The translations under genes and the position numbers were made by a program. 6,859 nt of DNA, from positions 1 to 6,859 of the forward strand of contig JAHIZU010000186.1 in assembly GCA_018814265.1 (NCBI GenBank). The letters are read 5' to 3'. The notes below the pieces were generated by a model. It saw nothing but the letters and a program-made list of their open reading frames with translations. It did no database searches and was not told the DNA's origin. Positions 5,589-6,859 of this stretch are shown in pieces; the stretch's first letter is position 1, and each line of letters starts with the position of its first letter. The DNA is from Candidatus Margulisiibacteriota bacterium. GTDB lineage: Bacteria > Margulisbacteria > WOR-1 > O2-12-FULL-45-9.

Positions 5589-6859
5589 AGGCCAGCTTTT
5601 TCTTGTCCCACTTAGGGAAACTTAAAACAATGCCTACCAGAAGCGTGGCTAAAAGCCAGCAGCCGCCTAACAAGACCAAAGCCAAAACATCATAACCGCC
5701 ATAGGGTTTTTGGAATTCTGAGATAAGGTTCGAGACAAAAATGATTAAAAGCACGCCTGGCGTTATATATCTTATAGCAATGTCCCAGAGACGGTTAATG
5801 CCCCAGTCAGACACTGCGTTAATATGAGTGCGCAAAATTTTAGCCTTAAGAAACCAGCCTACCACCAGGCATTCGAGAATTCCAGCAATAATTAAGCCGT
5901 ACTGGTTAATATAATGGTCAACAATATCCAACCAGTAGAGTCCTGCGCCCGAAGCAAATATTAAGCTGCCAAGGAAACCGACTGCGCAGAGCGCAGAAAC
6001 AACTATTTTACGGTTCCAGTCAAATTTATCTGTCACAGCCCGGCTAAAGGCTTCGATTAAAGAAATGCCTGAGGAAATTCCAGCGATAACCAAAGCGCCA
6101 AAGAAAATCACGCCAAACGCTTCCCGCATAAACGGCAATAAAGAAATCGCCTGCGGATAAGCGACAAAAGCCAAGATCGGGCCGGACTTGACTACTTGAT
6201 CAACCGGCAAACCGCTTTTAACAGACATGTAACCCAAAACCCCAAAAACAGCAAACCCGGCCACAAAAGAATAAAAACAATTAACCAGGCTGGTTATTAC
6301 CGCGTTTTTAACAATATCTGTTCGTTTAGGTAAATAGCTGGCATAAGCAATCATCACACCAAAACCCAAAGTCAAAGTGAAAAATATCTGGCCATAAGCA
6401 GCAATCCATACTTTCCAGTTAATAATTTTGGAAAAATCCGGCTTCAAGTACCATTTAATTCCTTCCCAGGCGCCAGGAAGAGTCAATCCCCATCCCACTA
6501 AAATTAAAGTCAGGACGAAAAGTAAGGGCATAAAGATTAAACAGGCTTTTTCAATGCCGTGGTTAACTTCGCGAAAGCAGATCAGCCAGGTCAAGAACCA
6601 GACAAAAGCTAAAGAAAGCAAGATGTGAAGTGGAAGGCCGCCGAGCTGAAACACACCGGGGCTTAACTTTAAAAAGTCATTTAAAAAGAAAGTTTGGGCA
6701 TCAGCGCCCCAGGCCAGGTTAAAGCTATAGAACACATAATTTAAACACCAGCCGATGACCACAGAATAAAAGAGCATGATCCCAAATGTCGCAAAGACCG
6801 GCATCCACCAGCCCAGCCACTCGAATTTTCTGCTGATCTTGGCAAAAGCCAGAGAGGAA
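5551..6859 (-). CDS. Sodium-coupled NSS/SNF-family symporter, 5' end beyond window
   Basis: The frame is open through the window edge: 18 residues (ending ISRKFEWLGWW) precede the first visible Met at 6804, so that ATG is internal and the N-terminal helices TM1-TM2, with part of the sodium and substrate sites, are missing. The visible 435 residues fit LeuT-type neurotransmitter:sodium symporters. The segment FYSVVIGWCLNYVFYS matches TM3, and FFTLTLGFGVMIAYASYLP (131-149, counting from the Met at 6804) is the diagnostic TM6 with its unwound region. AGISSGISLIEAFSRAVTD (231-249) matches TM8, where the paired serines align with the Na2-site Thr/Ser of LeuT. GLYWLDIVDHYINQYG matches the region entering TM10. 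About ten helices are visible, ending in a charged tail. Such proteins import amino acids or related amines with sodium; the substrate cannot be read here. The gene overlaps the glycosidase gene and is more AT-rich than its neighbours. Confidence 0.92.
   Translation of the reverse strand, partial: SSLAFAKISRKFEWLGWWMPVFATFGIMLFYSVVIGWCLNYVFYSFNLAWGADAQTFFLNDFLKLSPGVFQLGGLPLHILLSLAFVWFLTWLICFREVNHGIEKACLIFMPLLFVLTLILVGWGLTLPGAWEGIKWYLKPDFSKIINWKVWIAAYGQIFFTLTLGFGVMIAYASYLPKRTDIVKNAVITSLVNCFYSFVAGFAVFGVLGYMSVKSGLPVDQVVKSGPILAFVAYPQAISLLPFMREAFGVIFFGALVIAGISSGISLIEAFSRAVTDKFDWNRKIVVSALCAVGFLGSLIFASGAGLYWLDIVDHYINQYGLIIAGILECLVVGWFLKAKILRTHINAVSDWGINRLWDIAIRYITPGVLLIIFVSNLISEFQKPYGGYDVLALVLLGGCWLLATLLVGIVLSFPKWDKKKLAYDHFAEEDKLLV

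Noticed and set aside
5551..6804. ATG at 6804 as the start of the symporter
   Set aside because: Upstream codons encode the expected loop before TM3 (ISRKFEWLGWW), and the family needs TM1-TM2 ahead of it.

Overview
The window is a gene-dense bacterial segment with seven coding regions on both strands, two of them cut by the window edges. No RNA gene, insertion sequence, CRISPR array or phage gene is visible, and no stretch over 300 bases lacks a gene. The host is probably an uncultivated bacterial lineage with a type IV pilus and moderate GC. Margulisbacteria/Saganbacteria, Omnitrophica or Patescibacteria-like groups are possible, but this is only an impression from the gene style. All visible stops are TAA or TAG and the standard code reads cleanly.

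Layout. (1) Bases 1-401, plus strand: the 3' end of a membrane protein built from two diverged copies of one unit. (2) Bases 417-3316, minus strand: pilB then pilC, the assembly ATPase and inner-membrane platform protein of a type IV pilus or type II secretion-like machine, separated by 2 nt and very probably co-transcribed. (3) Bases 3317-3417: a short divergent promoter region with one consensus or near-consensus sigma70-type promoter per strand. Both put the predicted transcription start at or within a few bases of the start codon. (4) Bases 3418-4029, plus strand: a small three-helix membrane protein and a CxxC thioredoxin/glutaredoxin-fold protein, 3 nt apart, forming a two-gene operon. 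(5) Bases 4026-5588, minus strand: a secreted protein with an AMIN-like N-terminal domain and a C-terminal phosphodiester glycosidase (NAGPA/DUF2233) domain. (6) Bases 5551-6859, minus strand: an NSS/SNF-family sodium-coupled symporter whose N-terminus lies beyond the window. It overlaps the glycosidase gene and is visibly more AT-rich than the rest.

How the parts relate. PilB hydrolyses ATP to drive pilin polymerisation through PilC; no pilin, pilT or secretin gene is present here, so the rest of the pilus set lies elsewhere. The divergent membrane protein/thioredoxin pair shares the pilB control region and may be co-regulated with it, but no functional link can be shown. The transporter and glycosidase genes share strand and overlap, so they may be translated from one message. 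A strong 13-bp hairpin sits just after the transporter stop, inside the signal-peptide coding region of the glycosidase gene.

No clearly new multi-gene system is visible. The points most worth following are the paired, nearly leaderless divergent promoters, the hairpin embedded in a coding sequence, the duplicated membrane protein, and the uncharacterised membrane protein-thioredoxin pair.
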